A stretch of 64,000 bases of DNA from Reticulitermes speratus (lineage: Eukaryota; Arthropoda; Insecta; Blattodea; Rhinotermitidae), in assembly GCA_021186555.1 (NCBI GenBank), contig JAJKFL010000006.1:32547478-32611477 (forward strand), in the 5' to 3' direction. This document shows positions 11,407-23,092 of the stretch, piece after piece (position 1 is the stretch's first letter; each line of letters opens with the position of its first letter). The position numbers and the translations under genes are program-made. The notes under the pieces were generated by a model. That model was given only the letters and a program-made list of their open reading frames with translations, had not been told where the DNA came from and did not search any database.

Positions 11407-11684
11407 AGTAAAGGTAAATGTGTCTTTGTTCTAAGCACCAGGTGGGAGTGCTGCTTCACGCATAGTTAACCACGGCAATACGTTCATTGAGTGATCAGAA
11501 CCATGCTTCGGCCGCCTTTTTCCCGGGGAAAGAGTTCTCAGCACCCACCGGATAGGGGTCTAAGTGAAGACAGGCCGGCCTGGACGTGTTGGAGAAAAGA
11601 TAAGTCTTCGCCGCTGCCGGGAATCGAGCCCCGATCGTCCAGCCTATAGTCAGCAACTTTACTGAGCCATCTAGTATAGATAAA
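11407..11684 (-). mobile_element. SINE family B, diverged
   Basis: On the minus strand the B-box region reads GATCGGGGCTCGATTCCCGG, followed by body landmarks (GGCCGGCCTGTC, GGTGGGTGCTGAGAAC) and a tail ending GTAAAGG-like on the plus strand. It is more decayed than the copy at 12837. It lies within 50 bases of the previous family-B copy in the same orientation. Confidence 0.6.
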
Positions 11685-11754
11685 TGTCACAAAAATGTGC
11701 AGACAGTATGATAATGGAGGCACGTTCGCTCACTTCTGTTTAATTCCGTCGAAT

Positions 11755-11945
11755 GACGTATGGGTTGATTTCGGGCACAGGTAGTGATTTCTCTCTTTTC
11801 CACAGCATCCAAACCGGCTCTGCGTTTCGCTTTTCTCTACAGCTTCTGTTCCAAACATTATTCGCTTTGATCAAATTCAGCGAGTTACACACGACTGAAC
11901 TCGAGATGCCAACACCAGCGTGTGCACATTTCATGTCAGCTATCC
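11755..11945 (+). repeat. possible relic of MITE family F
   Basis: The run CTACAGCTTCTGTTCCAAAC followed by ATTCAGCGAGTTAC matches the middle of family-F copies at 27.2 and 34.3 kb. The flanks have diverged. Confidence 0.35.
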
Positions 11946-12836
11946 GTTGTCACTGACCGACTTTAATCAAAGATAGAATTGCCTGACATATTTTAGTATA
12001 TTTCACGAAAAAAAAATCATTCATCAGTACTAGAGTTGTTTCATGCGTACAGATGGAAGAACAGAGCGATTGTAACAAACGCTCTGCTGGAATCTAAAAA
12101 ACGCTTAGCAACGTGGAGTATTTTCATGTGAAAGGTAGAGGGAGTGGGCAGTTTGAGGAAAGGGGCGTGGTGCAAAAAACACTTTTGTAAACTATTACAA
12201 AGATAAACCTTTAGTTGGTCTGCTTTCTTTGTTAAAAATGGCACTGGGATGGTTACCTCTCCAAGTACGAGGCAGAAACTGCGGAAACGACGAAGTGCTC
12301 TGTATGTATTGCCTGTTCTGATACAGCCATCACACGCAGAGTCACGTCTCAGATATTGGATTGTGGCCATCGGCATATCTGAATCAAGAGAAATGCAAAG
12401 GGCCCACGTCGCCTCTTACACGAGTATAATCCTAAGATATGACTACACATCTTAGGGATAAGATATATCGGCGACAACCGTCTGCAGACAAAATACAGTG
12501 CGACAAATTCCGCAAGATATAACAGTCTTACACAAGACACGCATGATGGCAGTCTGCAAAATGCCAATTCTTACCCAAGCTGACCGAAACACATATAAGG
12601 ACATCCTCGGAAAAGATAGCATACTATTTCCTCTAATTCCTCACAATAATGACTGTTTGTTGCCACAAACTGGAATTAACTGCTCGTTCCTAAAAGTGGT
12701 GAGGCACAGGGACTCAGCGGGTAAATAATATACCTACATAAATACTATAAAACACATGATTTATCAAATTACATCCTTCCTCGTACTACGTCTTAAAGCA
12801 ATTAAATTTCAGCATAACTTTATGTTTATTACAATG
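11946..12836. other. no recognised feature; TSD of next SINE at right edge
   Basis: No recognised element. TTATTACAATG at 12826-12836 is the left target duplication of the following SINE. Confidence 0.45.
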
Positions 12837-13099
12837 GTAAATGTAAAGATGTTCCTGTTCATGCCATGAAGGCTTATAGGAGGAGCTGCACTCATTCATA
12901 ACCTCAGCACTAGATGGAGGTGAGTGGTTCACGTCACGCCGGGAAAGAACCCCGGTACCCATTGAATAAGAGGCTGTCTGGGCCCCAGAACCGGTCTGGG
13001 CGTTTTGGAGAAAAGTCGCTTCCCCCTGCCGGGATTCGAACCCCCGATTGTCCAGCGCGTAGCCTAGTCGCTATACCGAATGCTTTACTCCGGCTCCGC
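12837..13099 (-). mobile_element. SINE family B with perfect 11-bp TSD
   Basis: TTATTACAATG flanks it exactly (12826-12836 and 13100-13110). On the minus strand the head carries the B-box GGGGGTTCGAATCCCGG. The body includes GGTCTGGGCGTTTTGGAG and GGTACCCATTGAATAAGAGG (plus strand), and the 3' end is CTTTAC-like. The head shows A- and B-box Pol III promoter sequence. Confidence 0.85.
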
Positions 13100-13139
13100 T
13101 TATTACAATGAATATATTACAATCTGTACGCATAGGATT

Positions 13140-13224
13140 GTTTATTATTATTATTATTATTATTATTATATCATAATTTCGTAGTTGGCCCTGAACTGTT
13201 AAGCCTACACGTTAATGAACTGAA

Positions 13225-13255
<31 letters not shown>

Positions 13256-13256
13256 G
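13140..13256 (+). repeat. two (ATT)n microsatellites
   Basis: ATT/TTA tandem arrays at about 13140-13172 and 13226-13256, separated by unique sequence. Confidence 0.85.
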
Positions 13257-13261
13257 TTACT

Positions 13262-13345
13262 GTTAAGAAAGCGACTGGTCCTTCTGAAACGTCGGTAGAG
13301 ATAAACTACACGGCGTCACATAACATAAGACAGTGATCTTCATAG
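13262..13345 (+). repeat. CGTCGG-family fragment
   Basis: CTTCTGAAACGTCGGTAGAG is followed by AACTACACGGCGTCACATAAC, matching the right arm of the palindromic family. The stem-II hairpin has been deleted. Confidence 0.5.
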
Positions 13346-14749
13346 TCACCGCCTAGCAAACTATAATCTGACAACCAGAAATATCCGCATCACTCAAAAT
13401 ACACAAGTGTCAGTTATACCGCATTCACTGTGCAAAGTACAACAGACATTGTTGAATCGCACTGCATTACTCATTACATATCTGCGGCACACTCTTTACA
13501 AAGGAAGTAAAGAGAACAATTCAAACGAAGCTGCTCACTTCTGCATTGCATTTTATGATTTCGCTAATAAATGAAATTTCACTCGAAAGAAAAAAGTGAC
13601 TTCTATGAGTCACATAAATCACTGAGCACATCTACCTAACGACTCCGATGGAAACAGTAAATGCAAGTTCCTTCTCAACCACCATAAAGCTCAAATCCTG
13701 CTCGCTCAGATTTCCACCTCTTTGGAGCCCTCAAAGATGCCATGCGTGGGAAAAGGTTTGGGAGTGATGGCGAGGTTACTGAAGAAGTGGTTGAGAGCAC
13801 GAGATTAAAACTGATAATACAAGAGCGAGATAGATGCTCTTGTTTCTCGCTCGCGTAAGACTGTTGAAATTTATGGAGATTATGTAGAAAAATGAGGTGC
13901 CTGATGCATCCATCTGATTATCATATGAGTACGTTCAAACAATTATATAATAAATTAGTAGCAATAAAAGCAGCGTTGCAGAACTTTCTGGCCAACCTTC
14001 GTACAGCAAAGTCGAGACTTTATAGTGTAAAAAGCCGGACAGACGACATGCAGACTGTGAGTGCAACGAAAAAAAAAATTTCCATGATAAATCCTTTCAA
14101 ATTAACCCTGATGACGACGGTATAGTGAATAAGACTCTTGCTTATCGTATTCTGAACGTCCAGGTCCTAATTTCGGCACAGGAAACTCCAGCGCTCCAGT
14201 TTCACAAACGACTTTCTGACCGGTAACGATGGCTCATGAGGTACTTCGAAGTCACAGTCTGCTGGATTAACTAACATCAACACTGTACACTGCATCTTTC
14301 AAGTGCTGAGCTGTACGACAAAACAAGAAATGCACAGATCATGAATACAAAGGCTGTTTTATTCAGTTCTCGCGGCATTCATGGCCAAATAGTTTAAACT
14401 ATGAGAAGTGTTTTATGCACACAACGGAATTGCGGGAATACTTTCTTTAAAAACAGAAATGTGCATTAAGATATACAGGAAAGTAATTAACTTTAATTAA
14501 AATTTACAGCAGTAAAATAAAAGGAGGGAAGGAAGCCAGATATTTCAGTCACAAGATCGTATCTTTTTTTCGCAATTTCTTCCTGGTACGGATGTTTAGG
14601 AATGTAAAGTACAAGGCATCATCCAAAGTTGCAATAGATTAGAAGAGAATGGGTAAATGCATAACATTCGAGTCAGAATACGCTGATTTCACAAACAATT
14701 CAGAATCTGTGAAATAACTTTATGTTATGTGCACCGTACATTTTTTATT
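13346..14749. other. no recognised feature
   Basis: Nothing identifiable. A short 77-codon frame at 13892-14125 shows no recognised similarity. Confidence 0.45.
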
Positions 14750-14820
14750 GTATAAAGTCTTATTCCGACAAATGAATAGAAGATAATAAAGTGTACATTT
14801 GTCTGAATAAGACTTTATAC
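14750..14820. repeat. 25-bp inverted repeat
   Basis: GTATAAAGTCTTATTCCGAC plus five more bases (14750-14774) is the reverse complement of 14796-14820 with one mismatch, around a 21-nt spacer. It could be a small MITE. No function is seen. Confidence 0.75.
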
Positions 14821-14900
14821 TATGCAATTACGTACTTAAACATCGTCAGGTCGCCAGACTTGCTGACAGCATTATCTTACGGGTACCACGCCACTGCTTA

Positions 14901-15181
14901 AAAAAAGGTAAAGTTCACCCTAGAACAGGCCATGAAGGCCCAGAGGGGAGTAGAGGTATAGCTCTACTCTTTCTTTAACCTCGGCACTAGATGGGGTGGG
15001 TGGTCAACGCCACACCCCGGCCGCTTTACCCCCGGGAATGATCCGGTACCCATTGTACAGGAGGCTGGGTAGGCCCCAGGGCCGGTCTGGACGGGTGCTG
15101 AAAATCTCGCCCCCACCGGGATTCGATCCCCGGACCGTCCAGAACGTAGCGAGTCGCTATACCGACTGAGCTATCCCAGCC
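14901..15181 (-). mobile_element. SINE family B with perfect 15-bp TSD
   Basis: CCACGCCACTGCTTA at 14886-14900 and 15182-15196 is an exact duplication. The minus strand begins GGGCTGGGATAGCTCAGTCG (A-box TAGCTCAGTCGG) and has the B-box GGGGATCGAATCCCGG about 45 bases on. A GC-rich body of about 200 bp follows, with a 3' end CTTTACC plus T-run. It is the best-preserved family-B copy in this window and defines the family here. Confidence 0.9.
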
Positions 15182-15606
15182 CCACGCCACTGCTTACCAT
15201 CTGATGACAGTAACACCCCAGTGGGTAGGTCTGCTACTAAATGCTTACGTTCTGTAAAGTGTACAAACTGGTCCCATGCGTATGTGTCCATTTCTGAGGG
15301 GCAGTGCGTAACAGCTGTACATTCGGCAAAGCGAACTACAACTTAACAGGCTGACTGATCGATTCTTGGGTTACTTACCAACGGTGTCCTAACTGCGAAA
15401 GTTACACATCGTCGGTAGGTATTCCGAAGTTGATAGCCGTCACCTATCTGAAAGCAATATGCCACCACGAAAGGCGCGAAAACCTGCCAGGATGGCCTGT
15501 AGTCGGACCGACACTGTATCAGACTCTGGAGGGTTACCGCTAAATTAACCTGCTACGTCCAGCACCAATAGGCATCTCCTAAAGAAAGCTATTCTTTACT
15601 AAACAT

Positions 15607-15833
15607 TTTTTCCCCTGTGGCGCAACAGCCTTCCTCATTGTTGAAGTTTTTCGAGATCACACACACATACACCACACTCGGGAGGACTCCTCTGGACGAA
15701 GGATTGGCCCGTCGCAGAGACCTCTATCTGACAACACACAACATTCGCAAGAAACAGACATCAATCCCCCCGGCGGGATTCGAACCTGCAATCCCAGCAA
15801 GCGAGCGGCCGCAGACCTATGCCTTAGACTTTT
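15607..15833 (-). mobile_element. SINE family A2, head truncated, 8-bp TSD
   Basis: CTAAACAT flanks it at 15599-15606 and 15834-15841. The minus strand has the B-box GGTTCGAATCCCGCCGG and the body with CAGGTAGAGG-like and AACACTC-type landmarks; the A-box end is missing beyond GTCTAAGGC. The 3' end is the A2 type (GGCTGTTGCGCCACAGGGG then A-run). Confidence 0.8.
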
Positions 15834-15841
15834 CTAAACAT

Positions 15842-16479
15842 ACCATGGAAAAATGAGAACTTGCAGCGCCTAGAGACCTAACTGCGATTTACTCTGTAAG
15901 ACTGGATCGACAGAATAGTTACCAGCAGAAATCGCTGCGAGAGACAGAAACTGTAACCCTGCTGAAATTTCAAAGGGGCAATAATATAAACGCTTAACTT
16001 GATGGGATCCAGGCACATTCTGGACATGTCGGTAACAAAACGTGAGCACTCCCCTGCCGGTCAAGGAACCTCGGCCGCAGAGACCGTTGCGAGGTCTTCA
16101 ACGGCTTCTTAGATTGTGACTCTCACCGCAAACATTCCGATTGTCAGGGGAAATATGCTGACAAGACTCGAACGGCCTAGGGCAAGCTCTGCCAATTTCT
16201 CACTTGTTCACGGCAAATGAAGGCATAACACTTTTCATCAATGATCTATTCAAAGTCCCAAAGAGTGACCAGCATAAAACAAGATTGCACTTCGGTAAAT
16301 AAAGCATATCTACAGGACATATCGTTGAAAGGTGACTCAGTGAACCTTTATAGCAAAACTGCCGCGACGTGCTTGTATTGCAAAGGACGATATCTATCAG
16401 ACCTGCCGACCAAGTAGTGAGAATGTTTGACAGACCGATAATTATCAGTAAGACAACAAGCGGAGAACAAGTTTCTAAT
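15842..16479. other. no recognised feature
   Basis: No element identified. A 120-codon minus-strand frame at 16200-16562 overlaps the hairpins at 16480 and has no recognised similarity. Confidence 0.45.
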
Positions 16480-16537
16480 GTACGGCAGCCTCTGTGGTCT
16501 GCCGTACAGCTAACATCCAACACATCCTTGTTGGATG
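16480..16537. repeat. two adjacent 9-bp hairpins
   Basis: GTACGGCAG (16480-16488) pairs with CTGCCGTAC (16499-16507), and CATCCAACA (16514-16522) pairs with TGTTGGATG (16529-16537). They are only six bases apart. Function unknown; may be chance or part of a structured repeat. Confidence 0.55.
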
Positions 16538-16712
16538 ATGATTTAACACACATACTATTCACTAAACATCGAATCCATCACAAATATTGTATCTGTATTT
16601 TAATCTTGAACGTATATTTTAAACCATATAGTTTTAAAATTTAATATTTTATATCTGCGCACTGGTTCCACTAACTTCTGTAACATTTCTATGTATGTAT
16701 CCTTTGTAATGC

Positions 16713-16758
16713 ACCTCCCTGAAGATGGCCACATGAGTAGCCGAAACATGTAGGAGGT
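16713..16758 (+). ncRNA. candidate hammerhead-like ribozyme motif
   Basis: The bases fit a three-stem layout. Stem I is ACCTCC (16713-16718) with GGAGGT (16753-16758), six perfect pairs. The core CTGAAGA (16719-16725) matches the hammerhead consensus CTGANGA. Stem II is GGC/GCC (16727-16729 with 16740-16742) and GAAA follows at 16743-16746. Stem III would be the self-complementary ACATGT, as in dimer-forming minimal hammerheads, with a GTA cleavage triplet ending at 16752. The departure from canon is one extra T (16726) between core and stem II. That extra base recurs in most related motifs here. Self-cleavage is inferred, not shown. Confidence 0.5.
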
Positions 16759-16759
16759 A

Positions 16760-18461
16760 TACAGGGTGTATAATACACTTTCATACACTTGTGTGCATTC
16801 GTTGTTTTTCATTTCATATGTTTTTGCTCAATGCGCGGTTATGGATCATTTAAAATTGATTTTCGACAAGTGTTTCGTTAACCATCTGAAACCGAATGGT
16901 AAACATATGGACACGTATAACATCTCCTGTAACACCAAGAAACTCAAAATTTCGCTACAAAGTGTATTCATGAGTCTGCATCTCACAGAAAACCTATATT
17001 TCTCCCTAAACAGCACAGTGACTGGTCTTCATGATTGACACGAACTTTGTTCTGCTGAACATAGGAACCCAATTCTTTACGCAATTTTGATCGATTTCAG
17101 TCTTTAAAGGCTTAAATCTGCACTGCAATGTAAAATGTGTCAAAAATCGTGGATCTTCATAACACTGTTTCCCTTCGTGTACTACGCCTCTGTAAGCCGA
17201 GTCGCATTTTCTTCTTTTGATAGAAGTAACAAAGTTAGATTTTTTTAGCTTTATGTGGAGTAGCAGCCGTTACAGACCGATATGGACGAAAATCAAGTTA
17301 CCCCAGTTTTCTTTAGCATCAAACGTAAACTAATTTCGGAGGTGAACATACAGAAGGACTGACGCACAGAATAGTCCTACAACCTTCCACGACAAAAATT
17401 CAGTCAGTATAGTCCGTTCCTCCTCTCAAGTTCTGTCGTCGATTTTCATAGGTTATTAACGACTCTCTATTAGCTTCAGTAGTTGCACAGCGTCGAATGA
17501 GGTGGAAGGTGATCATTAATGGCAAACAGGTAATTGGGACCACGCTGTCGTACTCCATCTAAAATGCTACTTTGGTTTCATCTGGAAAGACAAAAACAAA
17601 CGAAACACCACCGTGAGGTGGCAGTTAACTCGTTCGAGATTCGATGAGGGTATCTCCAAAATGTAGAGAACATGTTGTGTGCCATAACTTCTGTTCCACA
17701 CCTTGCTGTGTTGGTACCTAAAACCAACTGCCTTTAGTTACACCAATGGACCTGTTACTTTGAAAGTAAAAATGCAATCATTACTGCACCCACGAGTCCG
17801 ATGCAACTGCATAGGGTCTTTAAACGTAATTAAATTCAACATAACCCTTTTCGGCAATGTAACAAAATACAATGAAACCGCACATTCATTAACCAAACCT
17901 TCTGACCAAACTTCTTCCACGCCATTTCACTATGGCTTTTACAAAACAAAACCATCACTTTTAATTCCTGTGACATAATTAACCGACGCAACTATCGAGG
18001 TAGCAGACCCTCGTGATTTAACACCGCTAACAGCAGAGCCCGTCACTGGATATGATCCTAAGCCACTTCCATCTTGCAACCCCGTAACTTATCTCGCTAA
18101 TATCCATGTCGCTAAGCTGACAGCCTCAGACTTAACCACGCCGGTGCACCCCTCCAGCGGTCGGTGCACAAGTAGTCATTTCCTTGACATATTTCCCGAC
18201 CAAACATTCCGACTTCTGTCGCTATCATTCTTATAAACGTGCCCGGACCATCGAAACCTTTTACATTTCATTACCCTAACAACACTGTATATCCTGTATA
18301 CGTCACGAAGTAATGCCGGAGGTCTACAAATTGCTCACCTCATCCTTCTTACATTCTTACATGCGATATATCCCTGACAACATCGCGTCAGTCGGATCTT
18401 CTTCGCGAAAAGCCAACCGTATAAATAACTGAGACAAAAAGCATAAAGGCATACAGGCATG
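16760..18461. other. no recognised feature
   Basis: A TACAGGGTGTATAATAC motif at about 16758 resembles the ends of the TA-flanked palindromic MITE at 30.9 kb, but no partner end was found. The rest is unrecognised. Confidence 0.4.
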
Positions 18462-18468
18462 GAAGTAT

Positions 18469-18711
18469 GGGTATAAGCTCACTCATTCTTACCCTCGGCA
18501 CAAGATGGACGTGATTAACTTCACACCCCAGCCGCTTTGTCCCCGGGAAAGAACGCCGGTACCTACTGAATATGAGGCTGGGTGGACCCCAGAGCCGGTC
18601 TGGACGTTTTGGAGAATAGAAAAATCTCTTGCCCCTACCGGAATTCGAACTTCGGACCGTCCAGCCCGTAGCACAGTCGCTATACCGACTACGGTACCCC
18701 GGCTCTTTTCA
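18469..18711 (-). mobile_element. SINE family B, short TSD
   Basis: GAAGTAT occurs at 18462-18468 and 18712-18718. The minus strand carries a head GAGCCGGGGTACCGTAGTCG, a B-box-like GAAGTTCGAATTCCGG, and body landmarks (GGTCTGGACGTTTTGGAG on the plus strand). The 3' CTTTACC tail is missing. Confidence 0.75.
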
Positions 18712-18719
18712 GAAGTATA

Positions 18720-20460
18720 AGCGATGATAAAATTTCTCATACGAAGTAATAACATACATGCCCCGCATTACTCTTCACTAAATAACATCATGAAACTCTC
18801 TTGTTTGTTAGTGTCGTTCCTGGACGCTGAAACCCTGAAACATTTTCAAATTATTTACAGTTACAGTATCAATGTACGTATTATCCTAAATCAAATAAAT
18901 AAGCAGGACATAATTTTACAGCACACAAGGCCTTACAATATCCTGGTGAAACACACGCACAAAGCAGTCCATACCGTTATCATGAATGTGAAATGCTTTC
19001 AGAATTTGTCGGACTGTACAAGCAAGGGCGTGATGGGACGAGACTGTTACGGCATGGCAGAAAGAAATGTCTTATCTTCTTTAAAAAAGAGAGGCGAAAG
19101 GCGAATGGCAACCGCTAGTAAGTTCTGAATAGGAACACGACAACCAGCACACCTGGCCTCCTGAGCATCTTTACCAGCCATGCAAATGATGCTGCAACGT
19201 GCAGTTTCCTCTACAAGGCGTAGTATCTTTCCTTTAAACACATCCTCTTCATCCGGCGACTGGTGCTGGCTGTCCTTCGGGGGAATCAATACAGTTTGCA
19301 CGATCAAAATCGATTGGTGTCTAGGTCAAAGGTCGTGACTGTGACCTACATTGCGGCCTAACTCTACAGAAGGCAACAGCCGGTAACTTACTGCAAAGTG
19401 GGGCTTCCAAACTGCGTGGCACCAACCTTACTGTAACACACATGAATTAGTTGTGCAGTTTAAAAGTACGGGCCTGGCCTCTGTTTCGGGAAGTTTCCTG
19501 GTTACGTTAAGGTTCTGTACCATTGGCATGGGCAACGTAGAACCGCATGACTATGAACGGAAGTGTACGGCGTCGTGGCCAACTTTAGATACATTCTTAC
19601 TACCCCAGGAGTTCCCTAGCGACAGACGTGGAATTTCTAACAGGCTTATGCACCTTTTTTAAGGAAGGCCGTTCCTTCTTTTCCTGGCTGGATATTTGCA
19701 TCCACCAGACAGGTCTACCACTCCACCTCATCATTTATGTCGTCACGCCAGTAACGACAGCTTGTAACTGCCTCAAATAAAGAACAGCAAAAGAAAGAAC
19801 AGCGCGGGATACAGAAATGTAAATCTTAAATCGAATTAAAGATCCATAATAATGGCACAAGAACTGCAATAAACTACAACGCCACCGACACATACAACAG
19901 TGACTGCTTCATTCCACGCTGACTGTAGTACCAATAAATTGTGTTTCATATTCTATTCGCTGATACTACTGGACGGAAGGGAAACTGTCTCCAGCAGATC
20001 ACAATAAAGCATTTAATTTACTAAATACCGATTAAGGCAACCATGCATATTACGAGATGCATAAGACCTCCTGCAGTTTATGTCTGAACACACTATATTA
20101 GCTTCAAAAGACAGGCGCCTTTACTCGTAAAACAGATATCGCTATGAGCAATAAAATAGTACAATATCAGATATGGCACGTTGGACTTATTTTCTGCCAA
20201 TGTAATGGACATTAATGCTGAGGAACGACCCTGCTGCAGAGTCTACGTAGCGTAGAATACAATGTAAGGACAATCTACAGTACCGAAGCCATTGAGTGGG
20301 TGAATGTGTCTACACTATTAGCGGGCAGGCGCTAAAAACTTCAAGATTATATATTTACGAGGTCTCGCCTTTGCGTTACTTTGGGCTCCGGTTTATACAT
20401 GAATGAATAATAAGATACGTCAGTCACAACTGTATTTGCGCAATATTTTATTGTTTAATG
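18720..20460. other. no recognised feature
   Basis: A 134-codon plus frame (18724-19128) and an 86-codon minus frame (19047-19307) overlap. Neither resembles a known family. No repeats were named. Confidence 0.4.
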
Positions 20461-20512
20461 TGCAACATGTTTCGGCTTTAATTACAAGCTATCATCAAGC
20501 GATGATAAAATA
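20461..20512 (-). repeat. hammerhead-like core, ACATGT class
   Basis: On the minus strand: TTGATGA, T, A, GCTT, 7-nt loop, AAGC, C, GAAA, CATGTTG (20498 down to about 20461). The layout matches the motif at 16713, with a mutated first core base. Probably a relic of a Penelope-like terminal repeat. Confidence 0.5.
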
Positions 20513-20627
20513 CGCGATGAAACAGCACTTACATACAACACATTATTATTAAACCAATTGGAACCTCAACATCACAACGCTTAAAAATGTTTCTTTTGAC
20601 TAAAAGTCGAGACTGTAAAAGTTGGAA

Positions 20628-20630
<3 letters not shown>

Positions 20631-20666
<36 letters not shown>
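20631..20666 (+). repeat. (TA)n microsatellite
   Basis: About 17 TA units; the final ATATATATT serves as the left target duplication of the adjoining SINE. Confidence 0.9.
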
Positions 20667-20667
<1 letters not shown>

Positions 20668-20922
20668 TTTTTTTTCCCTATGGCTCGACAGCCCTATATG
20701 GGCCTTGGCCTCCTCGTTTCATGGTCACACACACTTTAGACAAACCACAGTCGGTAGGACCCTCTGGACGAGGGACCAGCTCGTCGCAGAGACCTCTACC
20801 TGACAACACACAGCACTCACAAGAGACAGACATCCATGCTCCCGGTGGGATTCGAACCCACAATCCTAGTAAGCGAGCGGCCGAAGACCCACGCCTTAGA
20901 CCGCACGGCCACTGGGATCGGC
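20667..20922 (-). mobile_element. SINE family A1 (tRNA-Leu-like head)
   Basis: The minus strand starts GCCGATCCCAGTGGCCGTGC, followed by GGTCTAAGGCGTGGG, as in a tRNA-Leu 5' half, and has the B-box GGGTTCGAATCCCACCGGG. The body contains TGTCAGGTAGAGGTCTC and ends GGGCTGTCGAGCCATAGGG plus an A-run. ATATATATT flanks it (20658-20666 and 20923-20931). The tRNA similarity is seen; descent from tRNA-Leu is inference. Confidence 0.85.
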
Positions 20923-21045
20923 ATATATATTAAAACATCGCTGTGTTACTGCTAGTATATATTTCATCAATAAAAACATTTGTAAACAATGAGATTCACA
21001 TCTCAATGGGCTTAAAAATAATGTGTTGTATTTAAGTGTTCTTCT

Positions 21046-21261
21046 CTATCCCAGTGACATGGGTCAGCGGCTGCTCGCTTGCTGGAATTGCGGGTTCGAA
21101 TCCCGCCGGAGGCATGGATGTCTGTCTCTTGTGAGTGTTGTGTGTTGTCAGGTAGAGGTCTCTGCGTCGGGCTGATCACCCGTCCAGAGAAGGCCTACCG
21201 AGTGTGGTGTGTCTGAGTGTGATCATGAAGCCTCGATAATGAGGAGGCCACTGGGATAGGC
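21046..21261 (+). mobile_element. SINE family A2, rearranged, inverted head at 3' end
   Basis: This copy starts CTATCCCAGTGACATGGG (a shortened head), has a clear B-box GGGTTCGAATCCCGCCGG, and runs through the body to GATAATGAGGAGG. It then ends GCCACTGGGATAGGC, the reverse complement of the family head. The element therefore has inverted head sequence at both ends. It is the only family-A copy on the plus strand in this window. Confidence 0.75.
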
Positions 21262-22903
21262 AAAATTAAATTAGATTCGTATAATCTAAGTTCCGTGTGC
21301 CAGCATCAAATAAAATCAAATACGTAATACTTATTAGTTCAGTCAAACTATGTAGAAGGCTGCGTCCGCTTAACATCAGGTTTTTCGCAGTTCGCAGCCT
21401 TTATGTCTAGTTCTACAAACTATAGTTCTATGCATGCTTTACCTCATTTCATGCGTGCCAATGTGGAAATATGGTGCTCCATATAATTTGTTTCTTCTGC
21501 CACCACAGCAGGAACGCTAGAATCGAGAGCAACGGGAAATGCGATTCTAGCGACGTTATTACGCTCTGTAAAGAAGCGAAACAGCCACACCACTACACCG
21601 CACGTACAGTTTCGAACTTCATTTCTTTACTGTGAATGCCGAGCACTCCAGCTTGTCCAGAATAACTGTGAAGCTAGAATAAGGTTTTCTCTTTACCCCA
21701 AAGCATGTTGGTCCGAATCGACAGGCAATTCTTTGATCTAATGTTTGGTTTGCAGATGTTCCGTCAATTAGATGGAACACCATTTATCATTCAGTCACCA
21801 AATTCTCAAGAAAAAAAAAGCTGAAGGATAAGTCAATGGATTTCATAATACGCTAATAACATTAAACGTGAAGTATCGACGTGCGAATGACTATGCCCTC
21901 ACAACACCGCGGTTTTAAGGTTGCTGAACTTCCTTTAGTCGATGAAACACACAGCAGTGCGCTATCGTAAGAGATAACTTAATGCAAATTCTGCCTGCAG
22001 CCGGTGAATAAATAATGTACAAACAGCAGTAACTCAGTCCGCATTTCCTACGGCCTATACGCAATCTTGGTCATTCGTCTGCTTTCGAAATATATTTATG
22101 CTACACACACATGGACAAACAATATGCCACAGTTTATATATCCCAACAAAACCAGAAAAATACACATCCAAATCGTAATTATTGTTAGAAGGTAGGGGAC
22201 CCTTCGTACACACATTTCTAAAATATTTACTGACTCAGCCTTAACCTATTATTCACTACCTGTACTCAGAAAGCTGCAGTTACGACACTTCATTAAATAA
22301 ATTTCTCGCAAAGCAGTGCAGACACACGTACGTCACGGACAGACGTAAGATGGTCTCGTAAGGCGCTCTGAACTCGGTGTGCGAATAGTGGCCTAGGTGC
22401 AATACATTCACACGCTACCCTCGGGGTAAGCAATGCTCAGTACATGCCTACTCTGTTCTTGGGACAAGACGCAAGACTCAGGCGACTTGGTGGCTTGACA
22501 AAGCGAAGCAGATCCGACAGCAAACACAGCTGGGAGTCATGGAGGCTGTGGTGACGGAAAAAATTCGAAATCTTCTGAAAGAGACAGAAATTGACAAATG
22601 TGGGACACGTAACCTTAACTGAAAGAGCTCCTTCGTGTTTATATGCACAGCACCTTAAACACACAGCCTTCTTTAATACTGTAAAGCAGTATATGTATCA
22701 CCTGCTTTAACATTACAAATCCATACACTTTAGCCACACACTACACTTGTGGATTTCGTAGGAGTCTCAAAGTTAACAGAATTATTTCTCAATAACGTAC
22801 AGCACTAACAGCTGGTCTTTTCGACGGAGACGCAGTGTGCTTCCTGTAAAGCAGGACCTGAACTTGCAAGCAGCACTAGATAAAGTTAATTCTTCAGAAC
22901 CTC
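21262..22903. other. no recognised feature
   Basis: Nothing identifiable beyond short chance frames. Confidence 0.45.
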
Positions 22904-23092
22904 TTAAAACACTCAAAATCACCCGAAATCATATTTTAGAAAAAAAAAATATTCTTGCTTTAAAAGCTCTAAAATACACTCAAAATCATCAAAAACCATA
23001 CTTAAAAAGACACAAATATTCCCATTTCAAAACCTTTTAAAACACTCGAAACCACCCAAAATCATATTTAAAAAGATACAAATAAAAACCTT
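22904..23092 (+). repeat. minisatellite, ~67-bp unit, about 2.7 copies
   Basis: Units begin at 22904, 22970 and 23038 with TAAAACACTC-like sequence followed by CAAAATCAT and TTAAAAAGA-type blocks. The first unit carries an A-run insertion. Confidence 0.75.
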
